A stretch of 64,000 nucleotides of DNA from Porphyra umbilicalis (GCA_002049455.2 KV918937.1:92348-156347); one strand, 5' to 3'; shown: positions 1 through 11,791, numbered from the stretch's first letter. Notes: generated by a model from the sequence alone, not told the origin. A program made the numbers and translations.

Positions 1-153
1 GGCGGGGCGTCCCGTTTCCCTTTGCGCGTTTTTTTTTTCGTTGAACTCGTCCGCTCTCGGGCCTGTGTCCGCACACCTGCTTGCTCACTGTGCGGTGCGG
101 CGGTGCCTCCGAGCAGCAAGAGGCGCAGTGCGCCCCCCCCCCTGCCTCTCGCT

Positions 154-3100
154 ATGGGGGTTCCGAAGTTCTATCGCTGGGTGTCTGAGCGGTATCCGTT
201 GATCAACACGCCGTTGAATGGCACCTGCCGTGCGCCGGCCATCGACAACCTGTACCTGGACATGAACGGCGTCGTGCACAACTGTGCTCGAGCGGCGGGC
301 GTTGACGATGGCGACGGGCGGTACGTGATGAGCGCATCGGCGGCGGCACCGACGCAAGACGAGATGCTTCTGGCTGTCTTCAAGTATATCGACATGCTCG
401 TCACGCTCGTCCGCCCCCGCGCGCTGCTCTACATGGCCATTGACGGCGTGGCGCCGCGTGCCAAGATGAATCAGCAGCGCTCCCGGCGCTTCCGGTCAGC
501 GCAGGAGCGGGCAGAGGAGTACGCCGCCGCGGCGGCGGCCGACCCGTACGCGGCCGCAGACGCGTCGCCGCCGTTTGACTCCAACTGCATCACCCCCGGG
601 ACGGTGTTCATGGCGCGCCTGACGCAGGTTCTCCAATACTTTGCACAGAAGAAGCTGGCCGAGGACGCTTCCTGGGCAGGCCTGTCGGTCGTGCTGTCGG
701 GCGCGGAGGTGCCGGGCGAGGGCGAACACAAAATCATGGAGTACATCCGTCAGCAGAAGCTGTCGGGGGAGCTCGGGCCTCACACCCGCCACTGCCTCTA
801 CGGCCTCGACGCTGACCTCATCATGCTCGGGTTAGTCACCCACGAGCGCCATTTTGTGTTGCTGCGGGAAAAGGTCGACTACACGGCGTTTGCGCGGAAG
901 CGGAGCAAGCCTCGGTCGGTGGCCAAGCTCGACACGACCACCTTTGGCGAGTTTGAGTTGCTGTCCATCGGCGTCCTCCGTGAGTATATCGACGTTGAGT
1001 TTAAGCAGGCGCTGTCCACTCTCCCCGAGTACAACTTGGAGCGCATTGTTGACGACTTTGTGTTCATGATGTTCCTGGTCGGCAATGACTTCCTGCCAAA
1101 TCTGCCAACGATGGACATCAAGGAGGGCGCCCTCAACGTGATGATCCAGCTGTACAAGGGGCTCATCCCGCGGCTTGGCGGGTACTTGTCGGACGCCGGT
1201 ACCATCAATCCGGCCCGCTTTGAGGTGTTCATCTCCAAGCTCGGGCAACTGGAGGCGGTCGTGCTCAAGCGCCGCAACGATGCCAACAAGAGGAATCGTG
1301 GCGGCGGCGGTCGCGGCGGCTCGAAGTCGACACTTGAGGGCGTCGCTTCGGACTTTGACGCGCTGTGGGGCTTCACGCCGCGCCACCTTGAGTCGGACAT
1401 TGACAGCTTCGAGGACGACGAGGTCGAGGAACCAGACGCGGGTGCGGCGGCTGGGGCAGGCGCTGCTACTGGCGGGGCGGTGCTCACGCGGCGTAGTAGG
1501 AAGCGCACGTTCGCGTGGGACGCGGTCGAGCTGTCGTCCGCCCTCGAGTCGGGGGTGGCCCGCTCCGATGCTGCCGCGCTGGCGCCCGTCAAGGAGAACT
1601 ACTACAAGGAAAAGATGGGCCTGCTTAAGAACGACGCGGAGGGGCACCATGCCCTCCGCAAGGCCTACATCGAGGGCCTCGTGTGGACGTTGCGCTACTA
1701 CTACCACGGGTGCGCATCGTGGCGGTGGTTTTATCCGTTCCACTACGCGCCGATGGCGTCGGACCTGATCAACCTGGCGGACCTGCTGCCGGCCGTGGCG
1801 TTTGAGCGCGGCGTACCGTTCTTCCCACAGGAGCAGTTGCTGAGTGTACTTCCCGCCTCGTCGGCGTGGTGCCTCCCCAAGCCGTACGCGGCGTTGATGA
1901 CGGACCCACGGTCACCAATTGCGCGCTTCTACCCGACCTCATTTGAGACGGACATGAACTCTAAGAAGAATGCGTGGGAGGCGGTCGTGCTGCTGCCGTT
2001 TGTGGATGAGGCAGCGCTGCTCAAGGCGATGGCCAGCGTGCCACCGGAGCAGCTGACGGCCGACGAGCGGCGGCGCAACACGTTTGGCGACGCGATCCTG
2101 TACACCGCCCCGCTGCCGGGCACACCGGAGCGAGAAGTTGCTTCCCCGTTCCCCGACTTGCTTCCGCCGTTGCGCACTGCGGGTGGTGTTGCGTCGCACG
2201 TACTACCGCCGCCGCCGCCGGGCGTGGGCTTTGTCGCGGAGCTGCCACGAGACAGCGGGCATGAGGCGTTTGTGGCAGGCGCTAGCTGGCCCGCCCTCCG
2301 CACCGTGCCGCACGTCAGTCGCGCGGGCAACGTGAGTGTCAACGTGTTTGGCATGCCCTCCCGCGGCGAGTCTCTGGTGGTCGTCGTCGGCGGCAAGGTG
2401 CGGCCGCCCAAGGACTTCATCTTCTTTGACGACGCGTCCGAGTCGGACGATGGCGGCGCGGCCACCAACGGCGGTGGGTCGACGGTTTCGAAGGGCACCG
2501 ACGGCTCCGCTGCCCCCGTGGTCTGCAAAACGGTCGAGGATGCTGTTTCTGCTGGCATGGGTGTCGGCAGCTACGTGCTGGTCGACTTCCCGTGGCGCTG
2601 CCCGGCATTGGTCGAGGTCATCATGGATGCCAACAAGACGCTGTCACTAAGCCCTGCGGAGCGGGCCATTGCCGACGCGTCGGGCGGGGTAGCGCCGCTG
2701 CCCCGCTCTGCGGCAACCGTCCAGACCAAGACAGACAAGGCGAAGTTCAGCCGCCTGGCCGGCACGGTGGCGGCTGAAGCCATGGAGCGTCGGGCGTTAG
2801 AGCTCGGCAACGTAGGGGTGATCATTCAGGCGCGTCCTGCCGTCGGGCGGGACCCGCTGACGGACGTGGTCAACACACTGGCGCCGACCGTCGGCTCATT
2901 CGCGGCTTCTGTTCTGCTGCCGTGCCCGTCGTCCTTGGCGCCGGCCGCGAATGGTAGGCGTGCGCCGCCACTGCGGGTCGGCTCCCGTGTGCTATACACG
3001 GGCGACGGCCCCTTCTTTGGCACCGCTGCAACGGTGATGAAGGTGGACAACGGGGGTGAGAAGCTGGAGCTCCGTTTCCCCTTCCCTATGGCTGCAGCCA

Positions 3101-5889
3101 AGGAGCCGGCATTTGGCTACCGCCTGATCACGGCTGAGCGACAGGCCAACTGGTTGCCACTGGCTAAGCTCGCGTCGAAGGCTGGAGTTCACCCTGCACT
3201 CGCTTCCCGTGCGGTCGGCTCGCTGCGTTTCTCCGTGCCGGGCCGCGGGCGGGAAGAGGTTGATCTCGGTCTTGGCGTCAAGTACACAGGCCGCGGATTG
3301 GTCATGCCCGGATACGCCCGCCAAGAAGGCGGCGCGTCTGGTCCATTTACCTACTCGCCCCGTTGTGCCGAGGTGCTGGGCGCCTACCGTGCTGCTTTCC
3401 CTGTACTCTTTGCGGCGTTGGCCAAGGCAGCCATTGAGACGCGCGGCACCGGCGGGGGGGAACCTATTTTTGACGGTGCCACCCTGCTCAAGTTGCCCGC
3501 CTCCCAGGCCGCCATTGTTATCAACGACGCGGTTGCGTGGCTTGGTGCCTCTGAGCTACCGCGCCTCCCGCTCGTGTCCATCTCAGCCGATGTGGTCGGC
3601 CGCGGCACGGTGCTCGCGTTGGAGCGGGAGGCCACAGTCGCGTCCCGCGTTCAGGCCGTCCGCGCCTCATCGGCGGGATCGGGTCCTGCCTCGTTGATTG
3701 CTCCGCGGTCGGCAGTGTTGCTCGGCACGGAGCCGCGCAACGTTGGTGCGGGTGGGGGTGCCGCTGCGGCGGCGGCCGCCGCCGCGACGGGTGCTCGAGC
3801 TTCGCCGGGGTGGGTGCCTCACGTAGATGCCAACGGGTCGGGCGTGCGCGTCGGCGACCGGGTCGTCAACCGTTCCATTACGGGTCCCGTGCCGCTCGGC
3901 CTGCGGGGGACCGTCGTTGGAAGTTTCCCGCCGCCGGCGGTCGCCAGCGCTGCGCTCGCGCCACTACCTGTGCTCGGCGGTGGTCCAGCTGGTCGCGGCC
4001 GCAGTGGGAGCTATGGAGGCGGCGGTGGTGATGGCCGCGGTGGTGGTGGTGGCAGCGGCGGCGCGGCGTCGTCCGAAGCGATGATGGAGGTGGTGTTTGA
4101 TGCGGGCTTTGTTGGTGGCGGCACCCTCCACGGCCGCTGCTCGTCGCAGCGCGGCAAGGCAATTGCCGCGTCCCAGCTGGTGCTGCTGCGGCCGGACAAG
4201 AGCGATCCAGTGTATCAGCGGCTATGGCCAACCGTGAATGCGAAAGTGCCCCCAGTCAAGGTGCCGTCCCCGCTGCCGCCGCCGGTGTCGCAGCGGGCTG
4301 CGCCGGGCGCCGCGGGCTCCGTGTCGTACATGGGCGCGACGGCGGCGGGGCTTAACTCGTCGGCGGGGCTCAACTCGGTTGCGCAGGCGCCCGCAGCGGC
4401 GGCTGGTGCGGCTGCGGCCACCCGCGCTGCCCGCTCGCGGGCGCCTGTCTTGGGTGCCGGCGGCGGTGGCGGCGGGGGTGGCCCCTCCTGGGTGGCCGCG
4501 GGAGTCGCTCATGCAGCTGCCGTTGCGCCGGCGGCGGGTGCTATTCGACCGCCCCTGCCGCCGGGGGCGGCCGGGGTGTGGAAACCCCTCTCGTGGGGGG
4601 AGTTGTCTCGCCGCGACGGTTCGGAGGGGAATGGCGCCACCTTCGCGGCCGCTCCCGCCCTTGTCCCGGAACAGAAGCCGTGGGCGATTCCCGCCCTGGC
4701 GGCGGGTCCGCCCGCGAGCGCCGCACTGGCCACCGCCGCGTCCTTCCGCTCTCGCGGGCGCGGCAGCGGTCGTGGCGGCGGTCGCGGCGGCGGTCGCGGC
4801 GGCGGTCGCGGTGGCGGCGGCGGTGGTGTTCCGGCCGGCCCGCCGCCGGGGACGCCGACCGCCCCGCCAGTGATTATGCCAGACCCAAGCCAGCTCCCGC
4901 TCCCGTCGTTTGCATCGAGCCGCGCGCCAGTCGTGCGCGTGCTCCCGCCGCGGGCGGCGGGGACGCCGCCGGCCGGTGCGCCAGTGGCGTCGATGGCTGC
5001 TCTACCGGCGGCGCCTTCAGCCGCGCCGCCCGCGCGGGACGGGAGCGGCGGCGTGCGGCGCGGTGGCCGCCCGCCGCGGCGCGGTGCCGAGGTCGGCCGC
5101 GGTGGCGCGGCGTCAGCATCTGGTGGCGGCGCGCCGCCGCCTGGCGGTGCTGGCGTCCCCGCCGCGGACGCGACGCCGCCCGCGGGTGTCGACGTGAGCG
5201 CGGCCCTCCAGTCGCTTCGGCTGCGGTCGGGCGCGCCCCAGTCGACGACGGCACGCCCCAAATCTGTCCTCCTCATGGGCGTGTCGGGTGCGCGGCACTC
5301 GGCGGGGGGGGCACTGGTGGAGGCGCCGCCACCCGCCGCCGCGCCTGCAGGGGCGGCCGGTGGCGTTGCCGCGGCGGCGACCATGGATTTGAAAAACATG
5401 CTCGGCTTGAGCGGGGGGGGGGGGGCACCTGCGGTGGCGTCGGCGTCTGCCGCGGCACCCGCGGCGGAGGCGCGGTCGCCCACGGCGGCGGGAATGCTGG
5501 ACGAGTCGGCTTATTGGGCGGCGTTGCAGCAAGAACATACGACCACGGGCGGAGCGCGCGGTCGTGGCGGTGGGGGTGGGGGTGGTGGTGGCGTCGGCGG
5601 CGGCGGCGGCAGCGGGGGTGCTGGTCAAGGGCGCCGTAGTGGCGGCGGCGGTGCCCCTCGCGGGAGTGGAGGTGGTGGCGGCGGAGTTGGTGACGCGGCC
5701 GCAGCCGCTCCAGGTGCGCCGGGCACGGGCCGCGTGCGGCGGCGTAACCGGCGGGGTGGAGGCGCCGGCGGCCGTCGTGGGGGTGGTGGTGGGGAGGATG
5801 GCGGTGCGGGGGGCGGGGGAAGCGCCGCACCGCCCGTGGCCAATGGCGCTGCCGCGGCGCCAGCGAGTGGCCCGGTGAGGAGTGCTTGA
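154..5889 (+). CDS. XRN1: XRN1-type 5'-3' exoribonuclease
   Basis: Predicted 5'-3' exoribonuclease that degrades 5'-monophosphorylated RNA. The protein has 1911 residues and no intron is needed. I chose the ATG at 154 because MGVPKFYRW is the canonical XRN N-terminus; the frame is open further upstream but without conserved sequence. Catalytic signatures are LYLDMNG (D36), GEGEHK (188-193), GLDADL (217-222) and GNDFLP (310-315). The helical region with YIEGL...YYYHG (from about 505) and the WFYPFHYAP segment is also classic. From about residue 1180 the protein becomes Ala/Gly/Pro-rich with many RGG-like runs, making it longer than typical XRN1. XRN1 (cytoplasmic) is favoured over XRN2/RAT1 because an SH3-like segment (GSRVLYTGDGPFFGT) follows the catalytic core; that choice is inference. 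The family assignment itself is very secure. Confidence 0.95.
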   Translation: MGVPKFYRWVSERYPLINTPLNGTCRAPAIDNLYLDMNGVVHNCARAAGVDDGDGRYVMSASAAAPTQDEMLLAVFKYIDMLVTLVRPRALLYMAIDGVAPRAKMNQQRSRRFRSAQERAEEYAAAAAADPYAAADASPPFDSNCITPGTVFMARLTQVLQYFAQKKLAEDASWAGLSVVLSGAEVPGEGEHKIMEYIRQQKLSGELGPHTRHCLYGLDADLIMLGLVTHERHFVLLREKVDYTAFARKRSKPRSVAKLDTTTFGEFELLSIGVLREYIDVEFKQALSTLPEYNLERIVDDFVFMMFLVGNDFLPNLPTMDIKEGALNVMIQLYKGLIPRLGGYLSDAGTINPARFEVFISKLGQLEAVVLKRRNDANKRNRGGGGRGGSKSTLEGVASDFDALWGFTPRHLESDIDSFEDDEVEEPDAGAAAGAGAATGGAVLTRRSRKRTFAWDAVELSSALESGVARSDAAALAPVKENYYKEKMGLLKNDAEGHHALRKAYIEGLVWTLRYYYHGCASWRWFYPFHYAPMASDLINLADLLPAVAFERGVPFFPQEQLLSVLPASSAWCLPKPYAALMTDPRSPIARFYPTSFETDMNSKKNAWEAVVLLPFVDEAALLKAMASVPPEQLTADERRRNTFGDAILYTAPLPGTPEREVASPFPDLLPPLRTAGGVASHVLPPPPPGVGFVAELPRDSGHEAFVAGASWPALRTVPHVSRAGNVSVNVFGMPSRGESLVVVVGGKVRPPKDFIFFDDASESDDGGAATNGGGSTVSKGTDGSAAPVVCKTVEDAVSAGMGVGSYVLVDFPWRCPALVEVIMDANKTLSLSPAERAIADASGGVAPLPRSAATVQTKTDKAKFSRLAGTVAAEAMERRALELGNVGVIIQARPAVGRDPLTDVVNTLAPTVGSFAASVLLPCPSSLAPAANGRRAPPLRVGSRVLYTGDGPFFGTAATVMKVDNGGEKLELRFPFPMAAAKEPAFGYRLITAERQANWLPLAKLASKAGVHPALASRAVGSLRFSVPGRGREEVDLGLGVKYTGRGLVMPGYARQEGGASGPFTYSPRCAEVLGAYRAAFPVLFAALAKAAIETRGTGGGEPIFDGATLLKLPASQAAIVINDAVAWLGASELPRLPLVSISADVVGRGTVLALEREATVASRVQAVRASSAGSGPASLIAPRSAVLLGTEPRNVGAGGGAAAAAAAAATGARASPGWVPHVDANGSGVRVGDRVVNRSITGPVPLGLRGTVVGSFPPPAVASAALAPLPVLGGGPAGRGRSGSYGGGGGDGRGGGGGSGGAASSEAMMEVVFDAGFVGGGTLHGRCSSQRGKAIAASQLVLLRPDKSDPVYQRLWPTVNAKVPPVKVPSPLPPPVSQRAAPGAAGSVSYMGATAAGLNSSAGLNSVAQAPAAAAGAAAATRAARSRAPVLGAGGGGGGGGPSWVAAGVAHAAAVAPAAGAIRPPLPPGAAGVWKPLSWGELSRRDGSEGNGATFAAAPALVPEQKPWAIPALAAGPPASAALATAASFRSRGRGSGRGGGRGGGRGGGRGGGGGGVPAGPPPGTPTAPPVIMPDPSQLPLPSFASSRAPVVRVLPPRAAGTPPAGAPVASMAALPAAPSAAPPARDGSGGVRRGGRPPRRGAEVGRGGAASASGGGAPPPGGAGVPAADATPPAGVDVSAALQSLRLRSGAPQSTTARPKSVLLMGVSGARHSAGGALVEAPPPAAAPAGAAGGVAAAATMDLKNMLGLSGGGGAPAVASASAAAPAAEARSPTAAGMLDESAYWAALQQEHTTTGGARGRGGGGGGGGGVGGGGGSGGAGQGRRSGGGGAPRGSGGGGGGVGDAAAAAPGAPGTGRVRRRNRRGGGAGGRRGGGGGEDGGAGGGGSAAPPVANGAAAAPASGPVRSA

Positions 5890-6431
5890 ACCTGTGGTGA
5901 GGGGGGGCGTGCGGTGCAGTTGCGGGAAGAGCAGGCAGCAGCAAGCTACAGTGTGAGCACACGCAGCCGACCAGTTTGTCGCATGGCTGGTAGGGGCGTG
6001 AGGTGGCTCGACGAGCACGGCTGACGAAACAAAAAGAAGAGGCAGAGAGCCTGACGGAAAACGCTCGTGTCTGTGCACTTGCTCCAGTGAGCAGGCTCGC
6101 TGAGCGGTGCCCAACGTCGGCATTCACAGCCGTCCCCCAGACATCCACAAACCGCACGCTGCCCGTCGGGCAAGCGAGAGCAGCATTGACGCAAGTGACC
6201 GCGCCATGTGCACGTTTCCAGCCGCTGGCTGCGGCCGCCCCCGCTCTATTGGGTTGTCCCTGCTTGCCCCCGATCCTTGTTGCGCAAGCCCTGCGCCACT
6301 GATGGCCCCGGCCTGCGCGCACGACGCGACGCGCACACCAGCCACGATGCGTCTCTCATCCGCCACGGAGCACGCGCAGCCGCAGCGCGCACACCGACGC
6401 CAACCGCACCTCCCCTCTGCGGCACACGCCC
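5890..6431. other. Intergenic, convergent 3' ends
   Basis: About 540 bp between the 3' ends of the XRN1 gene (+) and the small membrane-protein gene (-). I see no further gene, repeat or RNA here; it presumably holds both 3' UTRs. Confidence 0.5.
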
Positions 6432-6958
6432 TCACCGCGGGGGTGGCGCCGGCGGCGCGGCTCCGCCCTCCCCACCCCCGTCCCGTTGCGCCGCCGCCGC
6501 CGCCTCGGCCGCCGCCCCCCGCGCGTCGGCCTCCCGCCGCATGCGATCCGTCTCGGCGGCGGCAGCGCGGCGGGCAGCGGGCCCGCCCTTGCCCAGCCGG
6601 TCGGCCGTCGAATCGAGGACGATGGGCGGGCGCTTGGCGGCGTCCCGGGCGGCCTTGTCGGGCACGTAGACAAACTGGTAAAACAGGGCAGCGGCGGCGC
6701 CCCACACTAAGACCTGCGGGAGAAAAGGGGGCAAGACGGGGAAAGGCAGAGAACGCAGGGGAGTGGGGCAAAGGGGAACCGCGTAAGTCTGGGGTGCATG
6801 AAACGGAGACCGCCGCCGCAGCGACGTGCCCACCAGCCGCGCGTCCTCCGCTGCACCCACAACAACACAGAACGAGTCGCCATCAACAGCGGGGAAAGAG
6901 TGTAGAGAAGCACAGGGTCCATACGTACTCCATTCTTCACGCGCGCCTTAGTCGACAT
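6432..6958 (-). CDS. Small single-pass membrane protein, two exons
   Basis: Exon 1 is 6958-6929 and exon 2 is 6713-6432. The intron at 6928-6714 has donor GTACGT and acceptor CTCCCGCAG and is phase 0. The spliced protein has about 103 residues and starts MSTKARVKNG. A hydrophobic stretch (about residues 11-27, VLVWGAAAALFYQFVYV) looks like one transmembrane helix. It is followed by a charged, Ala-rich tail that could form a coiled coil, then a Gly/Pro end. I do not recognise the family. The layout (short N-tail, one helix, charged tail) resembles small organelle or ER membrane proteins. Without splicing the open frame lacks this N-terminus, and the clean splice sites are the main reason to believe the gene. 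Confidence 0.6.
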
Positions 6959-8455
6959 GGTGGCGTAGGGGACAAGGCCGACCGTGGGCCTGGCCGCTCG
7001 CCAAAAAGGGGCCAAGGCCACGAAGCCTGCAGGCCCAATGCTACACGAACCAAATGGGCTTGAAGCGGGACGGCGTAGCGGCTTCTTGTCTGTTGACCTG
7101 GCTCGCGGGTACAACCCGAAGCGGTGGGGGTGGGCGGCGTCAGGCATAGAGGACGGTCTTAAACGTCTGCGCAACAGGACAGAGGAGGCTGAAGAAGGGC
7201 GTTCAGTCGAACGAAACGTACGAATCTGTCAATTGAGGAACAAGTTGATGGATGAAACAAGACAACCAATTGAAATCACCGGCGTCGATTGAGACAACCT
7301 GAGTGCCCTTCGTCAGACACTCGCACACCGCAGCGGCACTTGCGTCACGGGGCCACACAAACTCTAGCAGACGGCGCTCGCCTGTGACGGTCCTGATACG
7401 CTGCAGCCTCTTGGCTGATTGGTCCACCTCTTGTCTGCCTGGGTGTGCAGAGCCTGCTCTCGCAGTCGCGCGGCGGTTTGCTTCGATGTCATCGTATCCA
7501 TCTCGAGTGGGGGCTCCGCCGCAACGATGGCGAGTGAAACCCTTAAAGTGATTGCCCGACGTACAAGCGGACCGCCAGCGTAGTGTCGGCCGCTCTGCCC
7601 GAGTCCACCACATGTGTTGTGTTCTGAGGTGTTTGTGGCCTTACGATTTATGCAACCTCCCTGCATCTCGTGTGTGCTTGCCGTGGGCGTTGACACCACG
7701 GCCTGCAAGATGCGCTCCCCCCGCGTACATGCAAACAGAGAAACACCGCTGGTACCAATATCCAACCGAGGACGGAACGAGGCGGCGGTCGACCGATGTG
7801 CAAATCCGCCCCAGGCCCGCCGCCGATAGCGTAACAAGGAAACCTGTCCATCGCTCGTCTTCACAAATGCTCGAACGAGCACGGCGGACTGTGCGGCAGG
7901 CTCCTCGAGCGGTTCCCATCTTCAAGGCGCACAACATCTCCAGACGCTGCCTGAGGCGCCTCCCTGCTGCCAGCTGTGCCTCAGAGCCGTACTTTCAGTG
8001 GCGGGGAGCGGCTGGATTTGAGCCATCAGCCGCCGGAGAAATCGACACCGAACCGTCTCTGTCGCAGGCACCTGCCGCGGGTCTTGACGGCCGGGCAGGT
8101 GGCGAAATCGATCGAGATCGTGCTGGCTTGGCAACTGGACAGCTTGGCTGAGTGGCCAGCCCCCCCCCCGTGCCACCGCTACCCTCCTGGGCACGGCAAG
8201 CACCGGCCGTTGCACGGTCCTTATCCACGCGAGCGCAGTTGGGCATCGTGGTGTTTCCACACGCGTCGCGGAGCAGGCCTCTGTGGGTGCACGCAAGGGG
8301 GCGGGTCGCTGTTGTGTGCGCAGGGGGTTGGCAGGCCGGTGCGCGGAGGAGGCAGGCTGGGGCGAGCCTTTATCAGCGCATGCACAAGTGGCGGTGGCAC
8401 GCATGCGTGCATCGACAAGCAGAGAGGGTGAGCGCCTGCTGCCGTGGCTGACGAG
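6959..8455. other. Divergent intergenic region
   Basis: About 1.5 kb between two divergently oriented genes, so it presumably contains both promoters. Short open frames occur on both strands but none shows a domain, repeat or convincing splice sites. Confidence 0.5.
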
Positions 8456-11400
8456 ATGAGAAGGGACGGTGATGGTCCGTCGTGTAGCGCCCACGACGTC
8501 AATGCCCTTGATGATTGTGACGGCGTCGCAGCGGACGCTGAAGGGAGCAGCGGCAGCGACAGCGGCAATGGTGGCGGCGGTGAAGGCGGCGATCGTGGCG
8601 GCAACGGCAGCGATGGTGCCTCTCAGAGTGGCACCAAGTGTGATGGAGACACAACGTCAGAGATGACGGCGCGCGCGCGAGCGCTCGTCGCCGCCGCCCG
8701 CTGCCGCCCCGACTCGTCAGCGGTGGCCGGGCTGGCCGACGCGTACGTGGCGGCGAGCGGCCCCGTCGGGTCGTGGTTGTTTGGCTCTGCTGCCGACCGC
8801 CCGCCGACCGCCGGCTTGGCCGACGCCGGCCTCGTCTGCACAACGGCGATGGAGGATGCCACGTCGGGCCTGCTGCTGAGCTCCTCTGAGGTGGTTGTCG
8901 CCCAAGTCAAGTGGCCGCCCTTTGTCCTCGGCTCCATTGTCGACTTGCTCGCATCCCACCCGTACGCGGCGGTCGGGTCGAGCCTGACGGGCGTCTCGTT
9001 TGGCGGTGTGACCAAGCGCCGCCGTTTTGCCATTGACCTCTCCTCGCCGGTCGTCGAGTGCGTCGAGGTGGCGGCCACCGCCGACGGGCGGCTCATCATC
9101 CACGAGCGGCGGATTATGTCGACGGACGGAGCGCCGGACCTCCACGAGGCCATCCGCTGGTACGCCGATGAGGGCGGTGGAGCGCGCCCGCCGGCCATCG
9201 ACGCGTGCCTCCTCCAAGTGCTCGTCCGCCCGTGGGCGCGCGCGCAGCAGTGCGCGGCGTGTGACCCGGCGGGACGGACGGTCGAGCAGCCGTGCACGCA
9301 TGCCGTACGGCGGGTGCGGGGGCAGCGGCTCGGCTCGTTTGGTTTGTGGTGCCGCGGGCTATCGACGTACGCGCTCGTTGGCCCAACGTCGTTGGAAGTG
9401 CAGGTGTACGCGGTGGCCGATGCCCTGGGCGGGCGCAACGTCCTTATGCCGCCGCCAGCAGACAAGGCGGGGCCATCGCCGGCGAGTGCAGGCGTTGTCG
9501 CAGCGCTCCGACCGGTTGGCTACAGCTACTCCTTCACGCAGTCGGATGCGGCGGTGCTACACTTTACAGATGCCGCTCGTCGACTGATGCTCGGTGGTGG
9601 GGACCAGCCGCTGGCGGACGTGTCGCGGCTCAGCTTTCCTGTCTTGCTGCGCCCGACGGGGGGGGGGACAGCCGCTGGGCCTCCGGCAATGCCGCGCGCC
9701 GATACGGAACTTGCTATGAGTGCCGGCGTCCTCGGTTGGCCCGTCGCCCTCCGTGGCGCCCATCCGATCCCTCGCGACCCGGGGGGCACTGCTGCGGAAC
9801 TCAACGCCAAGTGGGAAGGCTCGGCGAGCTCAGAGCAGCTGCAACCTGACGCCAAGCGACAACCCACGCTCGCCGCTCTTCTCGATTGGGCGGGCGGCTC
9901 GGAAGGGGACAGCAGCGACGGAGCTGCATCCAAGTTTGAGACCCCTGATGGGGATGACATGCTTGACGTGCTCGACCTGTCCAACGCCGGTGATGGGGAT
10001 GCTACTGGGCTTCCCGATCCGAGTACGAGCACACCCGACGTCGGCTCAAGCGGCCTGACGGTCAAGGAGCAATGGGACGGTGACACAGGCGCGGCCATGT
10101 ACGGTGGCGCGGCGGCTGCCACTGCCCCAATGAACGCGCGCCTCTTTTCCACAAGCGTCATCGCCGGCGCTCCTCGCATGGCGGCGCTCCCCGCCCCCCC
10201 AAGTGTCGGCCGCTGTAGCCACTACAACCTCGTTCCCACAACCGTCTCGCGGCCGCGGTGCGTGGCGACGGAGCATGGCTCTGTCGCGGCCAGCTGCTGC
10301 TCGGCAGTCGGCCACGGGGATTGGTCAGTCACCCCTTCTGTGCCAACGGCGGTACTGCCGCGTGTGGGGGGCGACCAAGCGACTGCAGCTTGCGACCCGA
10401 CCGCAAGTGTGGATGCACCAGCCCTGCGGGCGGCGCTGCTCACCATGGCCGCTGCCGCCCGGGAGCGGCTCATGCGGAGCCCGCAGCCGCGCGAGCCGGT
10501 GATGGGGTGCGCGTTGCGGCGAGACACTTCGGCTGGCGGCGGCGCGCGTGTTGAAGGCAGCGACGAGCAGCTGCCGACGACGGCATCCTTCCCCAACCGT
10601 TGGTCAACTGCTGGCGGCGGGGCAATGCCATGCAGCGCCGTGGGCAGCGTGCACGGCAGTGGGAGTGGGAGCACCATCGGCAGCGGTAGCGTCGGCACCA
10701 GTGTGCATGGAAGCGGCGGCGGTGACTCACCGCCGTCGGCCGGACGCTCGTCGGGGACACCGACGCCGTCGCCGTCGCACGGCGACGTGGCGATGTCCAA
10801 ATGGGAGGACCCCCCCCCGTGCCGCTGCTCCTCCCCCAGAGCGCGCCGTCTGTGTTTATCAAGAAGTCTGCTGCTCCCGCGGCGCCTCCGCCTCCCGCTT
10901 CCTCGGCTACCGGCGCAGCCGCCGGTGCCGGCGCAGCCGCCGGCACCGGCGCTGGCGGCGCCTCGGCCCCGCCTCGGCGCCAGCAGCCTCGCCCCCACGG
11001 GTGCCTTTTATGCAGCGCGGCCTTTGTGTCGGCGTCGGACCTCCGCCGCCACGTCAATGCCGTCCACGACCGCCGCCGCGACTGGCCGTGCACCCAGTGC
11101 GCCTTTGTCGGCCTCCAACGCGCGCACCTGACGACACACGTGGCGGCGCGACACGGCGGCGCCCGCCGCTACGTGTGCACGCAGTGCGTCGGAGGGGTCG
11201 GCCGTCCGCCGTACCGGTCGATCACACGCTCCGCGGTCGAGCGCCACGTGCGGCGGGTGCACGAGCGGCTGCGACCCTACGCGTGTCCGCATGGGTGCGG
11301 GATGGCGTTTGCGGCGCGGTCGGACCTGACGCGCCACATTGGGCGGCAGCATTCAGGCGGGGCGGAGGGGGGGAGGGGGGGGGCGCTCGCTGTGGCATCG

Positions 11401-11532
11401 CCGGTACGAGCGTCGGGGGAGGCGGGGCGGCGGGCTTCGTTGGATGAAGGCCGCCCGCCGCAGCCGGGCAGTGACGGGGGTGGACCGCCGGTCGCAGAGA
11501 CGGTCGCTTGGGGCTTCCAGCGGATGGACTGA
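8456..11532 (+). CDS. C2H2 zinc-finger protein, frame broken at a C9 tract
   Basis: Starts at ATG 8456 (MRRDGDG). A long first frame runs to the C9 tract at 10810-10818; coding then continues in another frame to the stop at 11530-11532. The switch equals one missing C in the tract. After it come four C2H2 fingers between 11002 and about 11353: CLLC...HVNAVH, CTQC...HVAARH, CTQC...HVRRVH with a longer loop, and CPHGC...HIGRQH. The restored product is about 1025 residues with a Gly/Ser/Asp-rich N-terminus, an unassigned middle and a Gly/Pro tail. It is likely a nucleic-acid-binding protein, possibly a transcription factor. In the first frame alone the fingers are lost and replaced by an Arg/Pro-rich tail, so that frame's end at 11131 is probably not the true C-terminus. 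The N-terminal 600 residues match no family I know. Confidence 0.75.
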
Positions 11533-11791
11533 CGAGCGGTCCGAGCCGTTAGGCAGTGTCGTGTCGTCAGAGAAAGGTAAGGACCCCGTCAATAGAGTGC
11601 ACTATGCTCTGGTCATGCAGCTGTCGCTGCCTGGGACTGATGCGGTTGGAACATGATGCGTGCCATAGGTTGAAAGATATGCGCTATGGTCGGCTCTGTG
11701 CCCTTTCCCGCAGCTCGCTTTCGCTTGTCAACGGGCCGGCCTCTCCCCTCTTTCCTCCCTCCCCATACCACCATTGCCTCTTTGCCTGACC

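Noticed and set aside
10810..10818. Programmed ribosomal frameshift in the zinc-finger gene
   Set aside because: Many other G/C runs in this window coincide with frame changes, so a homopolymer length error or mutation is the simpler explanation.
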